Shown in pieces: positions 8,195 to 14,007 of a stretch of 14,759 nt of DNA (positions are counted from its first letter, which is position 1; every line of letters begins with the position of its first letter). The notes under the pieces are model-generated. The model worked only from the letters and a program-made list of their open reading frames with translations. It did not search any database and was not told where the DNA came from. Origin of the DNA: DASSWB01 sp035705495 (GTDB lineage Bacteria > Bacteroidota > Bacteroidia > Flavobacteriales > Flavobacteriaceae); the NCBI GenBank assembly GCA_035705495.1, contig DASSWB010000107.1, positions 1 through 14,759 of the forward strand. Reading direction: 5' to 3'. The translations under genes were made by a program, and so were the position numbers.

Positions 8195-8224
8195 TTTCAA
8201 ATATTAAAGAAAAGATTACCTTTG
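8195..8224 (+). promoter_or_regulatory. Promoter of the atpB-atpG operon
   Basis: TACCTTTG (8217-8224) matches the Bacteroidota -7 consensus TAnnTTTG exactly, and TTTC (8195-8198) lies 18 bases upstream in the place of the TTTG-like -33 element. Transcription would start near 8231, about 28 bases before the atpB ATG. The 125-base gap before atpB contrasts with the tight packing of the genes before it, which supports a new promoter here. Confidence 0.6.
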
Positions 8225-8258
8225 CACCCAATTTAAAAGGCCATTATTGACGGGTACT

Positions 8259-9341
8259 ATGATAGCACAGAAATCTTTTAAGATTATAATGACATTAGCG
8301 CTAGCATTAATTCCTTTTTGGGGTTTTGCTCAAGCGGAAATGCCAAATCAACCAGAGGAAGAAGAATTTAATGCTACCGATATGATTATGCACCATATTG
8401 GTGATTCTCATGGATGGCATTTTTTTGGTTCGGGAGAGAATTCATACACACTTCCGCTTCCTGTAATTTTATATACCGATAATGGACTTGTAACATTTAT
8501 GTCCAGCGAATTTCACCACGACACAGAAGGAAAGCATGTTGTTGAAAAAGACGGAATGAGATTCGTTAACTATCATGAAGATATTTATCAATTAGGACCT
8601 GATGCCGAAAGCATTGCTTTTGATGCAGAACACAATCCGATAAATGCGAGCAAGCCATGGGATTTTTCAATTACGAAAAATGTGGCAGCGATGTTCTTAA
8701 CAGTAATTTTGATGATATTGTTCTTTTTCGGTCTTGCAGGACATCACAAAAAGAATGAAAAAGCTCCAAAAGGATTGAACAATATTCTGGAAGCTTTGGT
8801 GCTTTTTGTGCGAGACGATATTGCACGACCTCAAATTGGTGAGAAGAAGTACAGAAAATTTATGCCGTTCTTGCTAACCGTATTTTTCTTTATTTGGATT
8901 ACCAATTTATTGGGCTTATTGCCTGGTGCGGCCAACGTAACAGGAAACATTGCAGTTACGGTTTCCTTAGGTTTATTTACATTGGTATTGATTGTAGTAA
9001 ACGGAAACAAGGATTATTGGAAGCACACATTGTGGATGCCTGGCATTCCTACAGGAGTGAAGCCTATTTTGGCCATCGTTGAGATTCTTGGGATTTTTAT
9101 CAAACCAATTGCATTGATGATACGTTTGTTTGCCAATATTACGGCAGGTCACATCATCATCTTAAGTTTGATTTCACTTATTTTTATTTTGGAACACGAA
9201 GGTGTGGCAGGTATTGCTGTTCCTTTTGCGTTATTCATAATGGTATTGGAACTGCTGGTAGCATTCCTTCAAGCGTTTATTTTTACAATGCTGTCGGCCC
9301 TATTTATAGGAATGGCGGTTGAGGAACATGAACATCATTAA
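8259..9341 (+). CDS. atpB: F0F1 ATP synthase subunit a, with signal peptide and N-terminal extension
   Basis: A 360-residue subunit a of the membrane F0 sector, forming the proton half-channels next to the c-ring. The essential channel arginine is Arg289 in LMIRLFANITAGH, which corresponds to E. coli Arg210. The protein begins with a cleavable-type signal peptide (residues 1-26, ending AQA before EMP). A periplasmic extension of about 110 residues follows, containing the His-rich HHIGDSHGWHFF (about 45-56), before the first membrane helix near 140-160. Such long forms are known in Bacteroidota, whereas E. coli AtpB has 271 residues. The ATG at 8259 was preferred over an in-frame TTG at 8247 because it lies directly before the signal peptide. 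The gene opens the operon, and atpE follows after 20 bases. Confidence 0.95.
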   Translation: MIAQKSFKIIMTLALALIPFWGFAQAEMPNQPEEEEFNATDMIMHHIGDSHGWHFFGSGENSYTLPLPVILYTDNGLVTFMSSEFHHDTEGKHVVEKDGMRFVNYHEDIYQLGPDAESIAFDAEHNPINASKPWDFSITKNVAAMFLTVILMILFFFGLAGHHKKNEKAPKGLNNILEALVLFVRDDIARPQIGEKKYRKFMPFLLTVFFFIWITNLLGLLPGAANVTGNIAVTVSLGLFTLVLIVVNGNKDYWKHTLWMPGIPTGVKPILAIVEILGIFIKPIALMIRLFANITAGHIIILSLISLIFILEHEGVAGIAVPFALFIMVLELLVAFLQAFIFTMLSALFIGMAVEEHEHH

Positions 9342-9361
9342 TTTAATTTAATTTTTTTACT

Positions 9362-9583
9362 ATGGAGTTATTGTATGTAGGTCTTGCAGCTTTAGGAGCT
9401 GGATTAGCGGTTTTAGGAGCCGGAGTTGGAGTTGGTAAAATTGGTGGTTCTGCCATGGATGCTATCGCTCGTCAACCAGAAGCTTCTGGAAAAATTCAGA
9501 CAGCTATGATTATTGCTGCTGCACTTGTAGAAGGTGTTGCCCTTTTTGGGGTTGTTGCCGCTTTACTAGGTGTGCTTAGGTAA
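9362..9583 (+). CDS. atpE: F0F1 ATP synthase subunit c
   Basis: A 73-residue proteolipid that forms the rotating c-ring. It consists of two helices (about 4-31 and 46-72) joined by the conserved polar loop ARQPEA (36-41). Helix 1 carries the packing motif GAGVGVG (19-25). The ion-binding carboxylate is Glu57 in LVEGVALF. Aligned with the Na+-binding subunit of Ilyobacter, the ligand Gln32 is replaced by Val24, Ser66 by Gly58, Thr67 by Val59 and Tyr70 by Phe62. The enzyme is therefore predicted to use protons. It is followed by a strong hairpin before atpF, which may help give the higher expression needed for a ring of many copies. Confidence 0.96.
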   Translation: MELLYVGLAALGAGLAVLGAGVGVGKIGGSAMDAIARQPEASGKIQTAMIIAAALVEGVALFGVVAALLGVLR

Positions 9584-9588
9584 TTAAT

Positions 9589-9630
9589 TTTAATCCCCAC
9601 TTATAACGATTGGTTGTAAGTGGGATTAAA
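9589..9630 (+). other. Strong stem-loop in the atpE-atpF spacer
   Basis: An 18-bp stem (left arm 9589-9607, right arm 9613-9630) with a GATTG loop, one bulged C at 9595 and one G-T pair. It begins shortly after the atpE stop, in the longest gap inside the operon (79 bases). There is no run of T after it, so full termination is unlikely. It could stabilise the upstream atpBE message, mark a processing site or attenuate transcription. Confidence 0.7.
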
Positions 9631-9662
9631 TTGATGTTATTAACGATTTTTAATTAAGGATT

Positions 9663-10157
9663 ATGGAATTAATAAAGCCGGAATTTGGTTTATTTTTTTG
9701 GCAGAGTATAGTTTTTATAGTACTCATTTATTTAATGGCAAAATTTGCTTGGAAACCCATTCTTGGCGGTGTTCAAAAAAGGGAAGAAAGTATTAATGAT
9801 GCATTGGCTTCAGCTGAAGCGGCCAAAAAGGAAATGCAAAACTTGCAGGCCGATAATGAAAAATTGCTTCAAGAAGCGCGTTTGGAACGTGAAAACATAT
9901 TGAAGGAAGCAAGGGATATTAAAAATAAAATTATTGCTGAAGCAAGCGACGAGGCCCAACAGAAAGCAGATGCTATTGTAGCGAAAGCACAAGAAAGTAT
10001 TGAAAACCAAAAAAATGCTGCAATGGCCGATGTTAAAAATCAAGTTGCGAACCTTTCAGTTATGATTGCTGAAAAAATGATTAGAAAGGAACTTTCAAAT
10101 GAAACTGAGCAATTGGAACTGGTTGAAGGTGTATTAAAAGAAGTTAGCTTAAACTAA
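9663..10157 (+). CDS. atpF: F0F1 ATP synthase subunit b
   Basis: A 164-residue peripheral stalk subunit. The N-terminal segment KPEFGLFFWQSIVFIVLIYLM contains the single membrane anchor (about 9-27), followed by the conserved KFAWKPI at the membrane exit. The rest (about 35-150) is a long charged coiled coil rich in Ala, Glu and Lys that reaches up to F1 and binds delta at its C-terminus. The length is normal for the family. The start ATG follows an A/T-rich leader and the atpE-atpF hairpin, and atpH begins 4 bases after the stop. Confidence 0.95.
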   Translation: MELIKPEFGLFFWQSIVFIVLIYLMAKFAWKPILGGVQKREESINDALASAEAAKKEMQNLQADNEKLLQEARLERENILKEARDIKNKIIAEASDEAQQKADAIVAKAQESIENQKNAAMADVKNQVANLSVMIAEKMIRKELSNETEQLELVEGVLKEVSLN

Positions 10158-10161
10158 GAAA

Positions 10162-10716
10162 ATGGCGGGAACAAGAGCTGCACAAAGATATGCAAAGGCA
10201 ATTTTGGGAATGGCAGAAGATCAAAATCTGACCGAGAAGGTCAATGATGATATGAAGCTTGTTTCCAATACAATTGAAGCCAACAATAATTTGAGGGTGA
10301 TTTTAAAAAGTCCGGTGGTAAAATCGGATTTGAAGAAAAATGCTTTGCACCAAATTTTTAAAGATTCAAGTGCAATTACATTGGGCGCTTTTAACCTTCT
10401 TTTGGAAAATAAAAGAATCGCGATTTTAAAAGAAGTCGCAGATAAATATATATTTCTTTACAATCAAAAAATCAATCGAAGTGTGGCCTTTGTAACTACC
10501 GCGGTTGCTTTAACTCCGGGCTTGGAAGCAATGGTTAGGAGCAAGGTAAAGGAAATAACAGGAAATGAAGTAACCTTAAAAAACATTATCGATAAAGATA
10601 TTGTCGGAGGTTTCATTTTACGTGTCGGCGATTTGCAGTACGACGCAAGTATTAAAAATAAATTGAACGATTTAAAAAGAGAATTTACAAACAATACATA
10701 CATCTCTAAACTTTAA
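10162..10716 (+). CDS. atpH: F0F1 ATP synthase subunit delta
   Basis: A 184-residue stalk protein that links subunit b to the top of the alpha3beta3 head (OSCP in mitochondria). The N-terminal helical domain starts with the typical TRAAQRYAKAILGMAEDQ, and the central LLLENKRIAILKEVADKY is a family hallmark. The C-terminal domain contains the conserved DIVGGFILRVGDLQYDASIKN-type ending (about residues 146-167). The length is normal. It starts 4 bases after atpF, and atpA follows after 41 bases with no visible promoter box. Confidence 0.95.
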   Translation: MAGTRAAQRYAKAILGMAEDQNLTEKVNDDMKLVSNTIEANNNLRVILKSPVVKSDLKKNALHQIFKDSSAITLGAFNLLLENKRIAILKEVADKYIFLYNQKINRSVAFVTTAVALTPGLEAMVRSKVKEITGNEVTLKNIIDKDIVGGFILRVGDLQYDASIKNKLNDLKREFTNNTYISKL

Positions 10717-10757
10717 TTAGGGATGAATGTATTCTCATACCATTTAATCTAAAAATT

Positions 10758-12341
10758 ATGGCAGAAGTAAACCCTGCTGAAGTATCAGCAATCTTAAAAC
10801 AACAACTTCAAGGCTTTGACACCGAAGGTTCTTTGGACGAAGTGGGTACCGTACTGACTGTAGGTGATGGTATTGCCAGCGTCTACGGATTGGCAAACGC
10901 ACAATACGGAGAATTGGTAGCATTCGATGGCGGACTCGAAGGAATTGTATTGAATTTGGAAGAAGACAACGTAGGTGTGGTAATTCTTGGTTCGTACAGA
11001 CAGGTGAAGGAAGGATCAACCGTAAAAAGAACACAACGAATCGCTTCTATCAACGTGGGTGAAGGAATTGTAGGTCGTGTAGTTGATACTTTGGGAGCTC
11101 CCATAGATGGAAAAGGTCCTATTGAAGGCGAAACTTTCGAAATGCCACTTGAACGTAAAGCGCCAGGGGTTATCTATCGTCAGCCGGTTACCGAACCACT
11201 TCAAACTGGTATCAAATCTATTGATGCAATGGTTCCGGTAGGAAGAGGACAAAGGGAATTGGTAATTGGTGACCGTCAAACAGGTAAAACTACTGTTTGT
11301 ATTGACACTATTCTAAACCAAAAAGAATTCTACGATGCAGGTGAGCCTGTATATTGTATATATGTTGCAATTGGTCAAAAAGCTTCAACTGTTGCCGGAA
11401 TCGCGAAATTATTGGAAGATAAAGGCGCTTTGGCCTATACAACAATCGTAGCTGCAAATGCATCTGATCCTGCTCCAATGCAGGTTTATGCTCCATTTGC
11501 TGGTGCTGCAATTGGTGAATATTTCAGGGATACGGGTCGTCCTGCTTTGATTGTTTATGATGATTTATCCAAACAAGCAGTTGCATACCGTGAGGTTTCT
11601 TTGTTATTGCGTCGCCCACCGGGACGTGAAGCATATCCTGGGGACGTTTTCTTCTTGCATTCAAGATTATTGGAACGTGCGGCAAAAGTAATTGCCGATG
11701 ATGAAATTGCAAGTAGCATGAATGATCTTCCAGATTCTTTAAAAGGAAAAGTAAAAGGAGGAGGATCTCTTACCGCTTTACCACTTATTGAAACTCAGGC
11801 TGGTGACGTATCAGCTTATATCCCAACAAACGTAATTTCGATTACCGATGGGCAGATATTCTTGACTTCCGATTTGTTCAACTCTGGTGTTCGTCCAGCA
11901 ATTAACGTAGGTATTTCGGTATCACGTGTTGGTGGTAACGCACAGATTAAATCCATGAAAAAAGTTGCAGGTACATTAAAACTGGATCAAGCACAATTCC
12001 GTGAATTGGAAGCGTTTGCAAAATTTGGTTCTGATTTGGATGCCTCTACCATGAATGTTATTGAAAAAGGTAGAAGGAATGTTGAGATCTTGAAACAAGC
12101 TCAAAATGATCCTTATCCTGTAGAAGATCAAATCGCGATTATTTTTGCAGGTTCAAAAAATCTTTTGAGAGATGTTCCTGTAGAAAAAGTAAAGGAATTT
12201 GAAAAGGATTACTTGGAGTATCTTGATGTGAAACATAGAGATGTTTTAGATACATTAAAAGCAGGTAAATTAACGGATGAAGTTACCGATACTTTAACCA
12301 AAGTAGCGAAAGAACTTTCATCGAAATATAAAAGCAATTAA
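10758..12341 (+). CDS. atpA: F0F1 ATP synthase subunit alpha
   Basis: A 527-residue F1 subunit that binds regulatory nucleotide and completes the catalytic sites of beta. The N-terminal beta-barrel (to about 95) is followed by the nucleotide domain, with Walker A GDRQTGKT (171-178), the preceding IDAMVPVGRGQREL, and LIVYDDLSKQA (264-274) as the Walker B strand. The catalytic arginine finger is Arg390 in SVSRVGGNAQ. The helical C-terminal domain ends with VAKELSSKY. A short insertion is visible at DDEIASSMNDLPDSLKG (about 314-330) compared with the E. coli sequence as I remember it. The start is fixed by MAEVNPAEVSAILKQQL, which is typical of the group. Instead of atpG, a foreign-looking four-helix bundle gene begins 25 bases downstream. 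Confidence 0.97.
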   Translation: MAEVNPAEVSAILKQQLQGFDTEGSLDEVGTVLTVGDGIASVYGLANAQYGELVAFDGGLEGIVLNLEEDNVGVVILGSYRQVKEGSTVKRTQRIASINVGEGIVGRVVDTLGAPIDGKGPIEGETFEMPLERKAPGVIYRQPVTEPLQTGIKSIDAMVPVGRGQRELVIGDRQTGKTTVCIDTILNQKEFYDAGEPVYCIYVAIGQKASTVAGIAKLLEDKGALAYTTIVAANASDPAPMQVYAPFAGAAIGEYFRDTGRPALIVYDDLSKQAVAYREVSLLLRRPPGREAYPGDVFFLHSRLLERAAKVIADDEIASSMNDLPDSLKGKVKGGGSLTALPLIETQAGDVSAYIPTNVISITDGQIFLTSDLFNSGVRPAINVGISVSRVGGNAQIKSMKKVAGTLKLDQAQFRELEAFAKFGSDLDASTMNVIEKGRRNVEILKQAQNDPYPVEDQIAIIFAGSKNLLRDVPVEKVKEFEKDYLEYLDVKHRDVLDTLKAGKLTDEVTDTLTKVAKELSSKYKSN

Positions 12342-12348
12342 GAATTAG

Positions 12349-12366
12349 GAATTCTGAATTCAGAAT
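12349..12366. repeat. Left-flank palindrome of the four-helix bundle gene
   Basis: ATTCTGAATTCAGAAT (12351-12366) is a perfect 16-bp palindrome whose last base touches the ATG of the four-helix bundle gene at 12367. Its left part belongs to GAATTCTGAATT (12349-12360), which recurs exactly at 12713-12724 on the other side of the gene. Two GAATTC hexamers lie here. No ribosome binding site fits between the palindrome and the ATG. Confidence 0.85.
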
Positions 12367-12708
12367 ATGGCCTACCGCGAAAGAGGAAATGTTATAGTAG
12401 ATAAAAGTTTTTATTTCAGCTGTGATATCCTCCTCTTTTGTAGGGAGCTTAGAAAAATAAATGAATTCGAAATTTCCAGTCAATTATTAAGGAGCGGTAC
12501 AAGTATTGGCGCTAATATTAGAGAATCACAAAGAGGAGTTAGCACCAAGGATTTTAGAAATAAACTTGGAATCTCCTTAAAAGAAGCAGAAGAAACCTTA
12601 TACTGGTTGGAACTAATTGAAGCAACAACAAGAGAAGTTCCTAATGATCTGACTTCTAAATGTGAAAAATTAATAAAGCTATTAGTTTCAATTATCAAGA
12701 ATTCATAA
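12367..12708 (+). CDS. Four-helix bundle protein of the S23/23S rRNA intervening-sequence (IVP) family
   Basis: A 113-residue, all-helical protein. The central motif LLRSGTSIGANIRESQRG (about residues 40-57), then DFRNKLGISLKEAEETLYWL (about 62-81), is the signature of the four-helix bundle family first seen as ORFs inside 23S rRNA intervening sequences and related to Avd of diversity-generating retroelements. The biochemical role of free-standing members is unknown; the family forms pentameric barrels with basic surfaces. No rRNA, reverse transcriptase or variable repeat is present here. The start at MAYRERGNVIVDKSF fits family N-termini. The stop TAA lies inside a 20-bp palindrome. It sits between atpA and atpG in the same direction, so it should be read on the atp mRNA unless excised or separately controlled. 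The frame is intact. Confidence 0.85.
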   Translation: MAYRERGNVIVDKSFYFSCDILLFCRELRKINEFEISSQLLRSGTSIGANIRESQRGVSTKDFRNKLGISLKEAEETLYWLELIEATTREVPNDLTSKCEKLIKLLVSIIKNS

Positions 12709-12733
12709 TTATGAATTCTGAATTTATAATTAT
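12699..12733. repeat. Right-flank palindrome and repeats of the four-helix bundle gene
   Basis: GAATTCATAATTATGAATTC (12699-12718) is a perfect 20-bp palindrome that contains the last codons and TAA stop of the four-helix bundle gene. It runs into GAATTCTGAATT (12713-12724), the exact copy of the left-flank sequence. ATAATTAT occurs twice (12705-12712 and 12726-12733). The block ends 4 bases before the atpG ATG and so occupies its whole leader. Confidence 0.85.
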
Positions 12734-12737
12734 TTAA

Positions 12738-13610
12738 ATGGCAAATTTAAAAGAATTACGTAGCAGGATTATCTCGGTTTCTTCAACCATGCAGATTACC
12801 AGTGCCATGAAAATGGTTTCTGCTGCAAAACTGAGCAGGGCGCAGGATGCTATTACGGCTCTTAAACCTTATTCTGATAAACTGACTGAACTTTTGGTGA
12901 ATCTTAGTGCTTCTTTAGATGAAGAGTCAGGAAGTAAATTTGCGGAACAAAGGGCGGTGAACAATGTTCTTGTTGTGCCTATTTCATCAAACCGTGGTTT
13001 GGCCGGAGCTTTCAATACCAATATTGTAAAGGCTGTCAAGAAATTGAAAGCTGGGGAATTTGCAGGTAAGAAGGTTGAAATTTTTTCTCTTGGGAAAAAA
13101 GCCAATGATGTACTTCAAAAAGATACAGCTGTTCATGAGACCAATAACGGTATTTTTGATGATCTTAGTTTTGAAAATACAGCAGCGATTGCAGAACAAT
13201 TAATGGAACTTTTTGTTTCTGGAAAATACGATAAGATTGTTATTGTTTACAATAGCTTCAGAAATGCGGCAACACAAATTGTAACAACCGAACAATTTTT
13301 ACCCATTTCTCCTTTGGAAGAAAATGAAGGAACCGAAAATACAGCGAACTCTGATTACATATTTGAACCTTCAAAAAAGGAGATTGTTGATCAATTGATT
13401 CCAAAGTCTTTGAAAATGCAGTTGTACAAAGCATTAAGGGATTCATTTGCATCAGAACACGGTGCGCGTATGACCGCAATGCACAAAGCAACAGACAATG
13501 CGACGGAATTAAGAGATGCTCTTAAATTATCATACAACAAAGCCCGTCAAGCCTCTATTACCAATGAGATATTGGAAATTGTTGGAGGAGCGGAAGCTTT
13601 GAACAATTAG
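12738..13610 (+). CDS. atpG: F0F1 ATP synthase subunit gamma
   Basis: A 290-residue central rotor shaft that turns inside the alpha3beta3 head. The N-terminal helix begins LKELRSRIISVSSTMQITSAMKMVSAAKL and the C-terminal helix contains the family signature RMTAMHKATDNATELRDALKLSYNKARQASIT, which form the coiled-coil shaft. The middle (about 75-210) is the Rossmann-like domain starting VLVVPISSNRGLAGAFN. The length is normal. The start context is set by the right-hand palindrome of the inserted four-helix bundle gene. The TAG stop is followed in frame by an 18-codon unit that repeats the last codons (AEALNN-stop). It is the last gene of the cluster, and atpD and atpC do not follow. Confidence 0.95.
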   Translation: MANLKELRSRIISVSSTMQITSAMKMVSAAKLSRAQDAITALKPYSDKLTELLVNLSASLDEESGSKFAEQRAVNNVLVVPISSNRGLAGAFNTNIVKAVKKLKAGEFAGKKVEIFSLGKKANDVLQKDTAVHETNNGIFDDLSFENTAAIAEQLMELFVSGKYDKIVIVYNSFRNAATQIVTTEQFLPISPLEENEGTENTANSDYIFEPSKKEIVDQLIPKSLKMQLYKALRDSFASEHGARMTAMHKATDNATELRDALKLSYNKARQASITNEILEIVGGAEALNN

Positions 13611-13664
13611 GCGCAGCGTGAGCGGAGCCAAATTTTCCAATGAGCTGAGGCTTTGAACAATTAA
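13588..13664 (+). repeat. In-frame partial duplication of the atpG 3' end
   Basis: The 22 bases at 13588-13609, ending GCTTTGAACAATTA, recur at 13642-13663 with 20 of 22 identical. The offset is 54 bases, exactly 18 codons. In the atpG frame the second copy reads Ala-Glu-Ala-Leu-Asn-Asn-stop, like the real terminus. The differences, including TAG versus TAA, are all at third codon positions. Confidence 0.8.
13610..13629 (+). other. GC-rich GNRA-loop hairpin after the atpG stop
   Basis: GGCGCAGC-GTGA-GCGGAGCC folds into a stem of six G-C pairs with two G-A mismatches (13613/13626 and 13615/13624) closed by a GTGA loop of the GNRA type. The first G is the last base of the atpG stop codon. It is far richer in GC than its surroundings and lies between the two copies of the atpG end, so it may be a short insertion. 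Confidence 0.5.
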
Positions 13665-13688
13665 AGAAGTCAACATTTTTTAAAATGT

Positions 13689-13724
13689 AAAAAAACCTCG
13701 AAATCTTAATTTTGAGGTTTTTTT
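13689..13724. terminator. Intrinsic terminator of the atp operon
   Basis: A 16-bp stem with a CTTA loop (13705-13708): AAAAAAACCTCGAAAT pairs with ATTTTGAGGTTTTTTT through one G-T pair. The T-run to 13724 makes a classic terminator, and the A-run on the left makes it work on the minus strand as well. A smaller hairpin, ACATTTT-TT-AAAATGT (13673-13688), lies directly before it. Confidence 0.9.
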
Positions 13725-13746
13725 GTTTCTCATCCTACACTCTGAT

Positions 13747-13778
13747 TGTCAGTTCGAGCGGAATATTGAATCTTCTAA
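13747..13778. repeat. Possible REP-like repeat remnant
   Basis: TGTCAGTTCGAGCG followed by a short A/T stretch and ATCTTCT resembles the TGTCAnTTCGAGCG-type intergenic repeats that I remember as frequent in flavobacterial genomes. Only one copy is present here, so repetitiveness cannot be shown from the window. Confidence 0.3.
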
Positions 13779-13779
13779 G

Positions 13780-13866
13780 TTTGCGTGAGGGATAGCAGTG
13801 GAAAGCCCACAGCGAGGAACGAGCGCGGACTTGTAGCGGATAGCCCGACCGAAGGGCACGCCCAAA
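13780..13866 (+). ncRNA. Candidate structured RNA or intergenic element upstream of ileS
   Basis: A GC-rich island in AT-rich surroundings. GCGTG (13783-13787) can pair with CACGC (13857-13861), with TTT (13780-13782) facing AAA (13864-13866) as an outer extension. Inside, GTGG (13798-13801) pairs with CCAC (13807-13810) and CCC (13844-13846) with GGG (13854-13856). GGATAGC occurs twice (13790-13796 and 13838-13844). No long open frame fits. It resembles an element I recall from many Flavobacteriia, and the Rfam Flavo-1 motif is one name to test. Whether it is an RNA gene, an ileS leader or a DNA repeat is unresolved. The strand is assumed from ileS. Confidence 0.4.
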
Positions 13867-13896
13867 TGAAAAACGCTATTCAATTGATGCTACTGT

Positions 13897-13942
13897 GAAA
13901 AAGCCGGGAGTTTTAAGCCGATGGATATAGCTTCGCTTTTTC
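13897..13942. other. Inverted repeat between the structured region and ileS
   Basis: GAAAAAGC (13897-13904) and GCTTTTTC (13935-13942) form an 8-bp stem around a 30-base loop that holds a smaller AAGC/GCTT pairing (13915-13918 with 13930-13933). It could end a transcript of the structured region just before the ileS promoter. The long loop makes this uncertain. Confidence 0.3.
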
Positions 13943-13975
13943 CCATTTTGGGGTCGCCTATTTATTAAAATTCAC

Positions 13976-13983
13976 TAATTTCG
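13976..13983 (+). promoter_or_regulatory. Candidate -7 box for ileS
   Basis: TAATTTCG is one base from the TAnnTTTG consensus and lies 24 bases before the ileS ATG. A TTG at 13948-13950 is 25 bases upstream, slightly farther than ideal for the -33 element. It is the only reasonable candidate in the last 60 bases of the gap. Confidence 0.35.
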
Positions 13984-14007
13984 CAGATTCATTGAAAGTA
14001 CGAGAAA

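Larger units (their letters stand above)
12349..12733 (+). mobile_element. Putative palindrome-bounded four-helix bundle gene cassette
   Basis: One 113-codon gene with palindromic repeats set exactly at its two ends interrupts the otherwise standard atpA-atpG junction. A 12-bp direct repeat (GAATTCTGAATT) flanks it, and because the repeats are palindromic the two ends can also pair with each other: AATTCAGAAT at 12357-12366 with ATTCTGAATT at 12715-12724. No transposase or recombinase is encoded, so movement would need help in trans or an RNA intermediate. Calling it mobile is an inference. Confidence 0.4.

Noticed and set aside
8247..8258. TTG start of atpB giving four more residues
   Set aside because: The ATG at 8259 lies directly before a regular signal peptide, and TTG offers no better leader.
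9362..9583. Na+-dependent ATP synthase
   Set aside because: Subunit c lacks the Gln, Ser/Thr and Tyr ligands around Glu57 that mark Na+-binding rings. Val24, Gly58, Val59 and Phe62 stand there instead.
10756..11034. Minus-strand open frame across the start of atpA
   Set aside because: It is a frame shadow of the highly conserved atpA codons, with a Leu/Arg/Pro-rich composition and no family resemblance.
12367..12708. Diversity-generating retroelement accessory gene (Avd)
   Set aside because: The fold family is related, but no reverse transcriptase, template repeat or variable repeat is present, so only the broad family name is kept.
12349..12733. Classical insertion sequence or integron cassette
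   Set aside because: There is no transposase or integrase, no attC-type fold and no long terminal inverted repeats. Only short palindromes bound the gene.
13780..14007. T-box riboswitch before ileS
   Set aside because: No TGGTACCGCG-like antiterminator sequence or specifier-loop arrangement was seen in the 397-base gap.
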